NCBI RefSeq assembly: GCF_009765685.1
Contig: NZ_LMUY01000089.1
Coordinates: 1,526-44,362 of the forward strand
Direction: 5' to 3'
Origin: Acidisphaera sp. L21
GTDB lineage: Bacteria; Pseudomonadota; Alphaproteobacteria; Acetobacterales; Acetobacteraceae
Length of the DNA: 42,837 bases
Part shown: piece by piece, positions 41,155 through 42,837 of the stretch
Layout of the letters: every line of letters starts with the position of its first letter
Position numbering within the stretch: the first letter of the stretch is position 1
The notes under the pieces: model-generated
What the model was told of the DNA's origin: nothing
Seen by the model: only the letters and a program-made list of their open reading frames with translations
Database searches by the model: none
Program-made: the position numbers and the translations under genes

Positions 41155-42477
41155 GTGAGGGCTTGGTTTTACGTTGTCATTGCTTGCGTTGCGTGGCTGG
41201 CAGAGACATCTGGCGCTCGGGCTAAGCCACACGCCGCCACACCTGCTGACACGTTCCTGGACACATTGGGTGTGAATACTCACCTTGTTTACAAGGATGG
41301 GGCATACGCGAACCCTGCGCTTGTCGTGCAGGATCTGCGTTACCTCGGCATCCATCACGTGCGGGACGAGCTCGTGAGCCATTTGGGCCCGGATACAGCC
41401 AGTTTTAGCGATTACGCAACATTGGCCGATGCGGGGATGAAGTTCGACCTCGTCATCAACAGGGGGGCGCCGTCCAACTCCGGCAAGCCGTTTGTTGAAG
41501 TGGCAATGCTCACATTGGATATGTTGCAGAAAGTGATTCCACGTAGTATCGCCTCCATCGAGGGGCCAAACGAGATCAATAACTGGCCGATTGATGCTTA
41601 TAAGAATCTGACCGGAATTCCCGCAGCGCTGCAGAGCCAGAAGGATATTTACGACAGCGTTCGTGCCAATCCAAAATTAAAAGGCGTATCGGTTTTCGAT
41701 TTGACGGGTGCACCCAAGCAGGCAGGCTTTGCTGGCCGGGCCGATTATGGAAACCAACACCCGTATCCACATAATGGAATGCAGCCCGCGGAATGGATCA
41801 GCCGTGGCTTCGACGGGGCATACGCGCTTTCGGGAGATTTTCCGCGAGTCATTACCGAAACCGGAAATTTCAGCCTTCCTTCCACTTGGCCAATCGGCAA
41901 GCCATGGTGGGAGGCTTCAGTCATGCTCGGCGTGGACGAGGAGACCCAGGCGAAGTCAATCCTGAACTCGTATTTCCAGGCCTATGCAGATGGCGTGCAC
42001 CGGACCTATGTATACGAATTGCTGGACGACAAGGCAGATCCAGCCAACACTGACTCATCGCAGCATTATGGTCTATTTCACGCCGACCATACACCCAAAC
42101 CGATAGCAACGGCGCTCCATATCCTGACGGCGATCTTGCAGGGAGGGAGTCTTGCTGCCCCAAAGAACGATCAACTCGACTTCGAAGTTTTGGGTATGCC
42201 GACCACAGCGAATGCCGTGTTGTTTCAGAAATCGCCGCGCGTGTTCATTGTTGCTTTGTGGAACAATGTTCCGTTTTGGACCTGGAATACACAGGCGAGC
42301 CATGAGATCCAATCTCCTCTTGCGCGGGTGACCCTCAAGCTTGGGCAGGAAGTTAAGTCGGTTGAGGTCATCGATCCATTGATTGAGGCAATGCCAGTGC
42401 AACGGTCTGGTGCGGTGAGGACCATGCCATTGTCGGTTGGCGATCACCCGCTGCTCGTCGTCGTGACTCTGCCGTGA
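41155..42477 (+). CDS. Secreted glycoside hydrolase-like TIM-barrel protein (clan A type)
   Basis: A 440-residue exported protein. A signal peptide ends at about ARA-K (residue 23). The barrel shows clan-A features: the acid/base pair Asn139-Glu140 in SIEGPNEINNWP after strand 4, a His-rich strand in GNQHPYPHN, and a likely nucleophile Glu235 in RVITETGNFS after strand 7. A beta-sandwich of about 100 residues (from AVLFQKSPRVFIVALW) closes the protein, as in GH39/GH5-related enzymes. AAGGAGA before the GTG at 41155 sets the start, 26 bases after the methyltransferase stop. The substrate is unknown. Confidence 0.8.
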   Translation: MRAWFYVVIACVAWLAETSGARAKPHAATPADTFLDTLGVNTHLVYKDGAYANPALVVQDLRYLGIHHVRDELVSHLGPDTASFSDYATLADAGMKFDLVINRGAPSNSGKPFVEVAMLTLDMLQKVIPRSIASIEGPNEINNWPIDAYKNLTGIPAALQSQKDIYDSVRANPKLKGVSVFDLTGAPKQAGFAGRADYGNQHPYPHNGMQPAEWISRGFDGAYALSGDFPRVITETGNFSLPSTWPIGKPWWEASVMLGVDEETQAKSILNSYFQAYADGVHRTYVYELLDDKADPANTDSSQHYGLFHADHTPKPIATALHILTAILQGGSLAAPKNDQLDFEVLGMPTTANAVLFQKSPRVFIVALWNNVPFWTWNTQASHEIQSPLARVTLKLGQEVKSVEVIDPLIEAMPVQRSGAVRTMPLSVGDHPLLVVVTLP

Positions 42478-42513
42478 CTGCCGAATACGACACTTCCGTA
42501 AATTAGAACGCTA

Positions 42514-42837
42514 ATGCCTCGGACAGAACGGCTTTTTGCTATCACGGTTTGCGGCATCGAAGAGCCGGTGGGGCAGTGCGAAAGAGGTGCAACCCACGTC
42601 CTATCGATACTCGATCCGCAATATCCAGTGCATGAGGCGATTAGCGCTTTTGGCGAGCACGAGAAGCGCGAACTCCGGTTCGACGACATCATAGGCGACA
42701 CGGAAGGCAAGCGCCTACCTAACCTTGAGGATGTCAATCTATTCTCTCATTTGGCCGTGATCTTTTGCACAAGCGCGGTGCCGCCGCGCATCTCCTAGGG
42801 TCCGGACCCATAAACATCTTGGCGCGACGCGTGGTGT
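42514..42837 (+). pseudogene. Tyrosine-phosphatase-like protein, broken (runs to window edge)
   Basis: The first 75 or so residues read like a bacterial tyrosine-phosphatase-family protein (LFAITVCGIEEPVGQCERGA, THVLSILDPQYPVHEAI, GEHEKRELRFDDIIGD). A frameshift near 42745-42752 then separates them from GRDLLHKRGAAAHLL in another frame, and the original frame stops at 42796-42798. The catalytic P-loop HCxAGxSRS that should follow HLL is not found in any frame before the window ends. The gene therefore looks inactivated. A sequence error could explain one frameshift, but not the missing P-loop. Confidence 0.72.

Overview
The window is high-GC chromosomal DNA from an alphaproteobacterium, most probably Acetobacteraceae or a close relative. 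This is inferred from the glnB-glnA pair, the alphaproteobacterial form of ribosomal protein S9, DUF1491, two OmpA-type porins of the kind common in that family, and tightly packed operons with ATGA overlaps. I could not run a search, so the taxonomy is inference. No phage, plasmid, intact insertion sequence or CRISPR array was seen.

Layout. 1-2.6 kb: glnB-glnA (leftward) behind a good sigma-54 promoter match, a PLP aminotransferase, tRNA-His(GTG) and mobA. 2.6-8.7 kb: a complete branched-chain-type (HAAT) ABC importer, followed by an amino-acid-type binding protein and permease with no ATPase of their own. 8.8-12.4 kb: a compact envelope cluster of a DUF3034 outer-membrane protein, an exported truncated hemoglobin, an exported cupredoxin and a methyl-accepting chemotaxis protein with an unusual C-terminal domain. 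This is the most interesting stretch of the window. 12.4-16.5 kb: an SDR protein, rplM-rpsI, argC, a gamma-carbonic anhydrase and a lipoprotein. 16.5-21.7 kb (leftward): DUF2889, an aspartoacylase-like metallohydrolase overlapping argE, an ABC-F ATPase and a small membrane protein. 21.9-28.5 kb: ndk, a small lipoprotein, a wrecked intradiol dioxygenase gene, an MFS transporter, thiM, a pcaB-family lyase, a quinone oxidoreductase and DUF1491. 28.5-31.2 kb: tandem OmpA paralogues with terminators and a repeated motif upstream. 31.2-34.6 kb: a non-coding or degraded gap, the ATP-grasp/alpha-E pair and a small unknown gene. 34.7-42.8 kb: zwf, NAD-type isocitrate dehydrogenase, an SGNH hydrolase, a wrecked MaoC-like dehydratase gene, an MBL hydrolase, a methyltransferase, a clan-A glycosidase-like protein, and a wrecked tyrosine-phosphatase gene at the edge.

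Themes. Nitrogen and amino-acid handling dominates the first half (glnBA, aminotransferase, HAAT importer, argC, argE). Envelope functions recur throughout. Three genes are pseudogenes whose remains can be read across several frames, pointing to ongoing gene loss. In two of them (dioxygenase and acyl-dehydratase) the neighbours are intact catabolic or hydrolytic genes.
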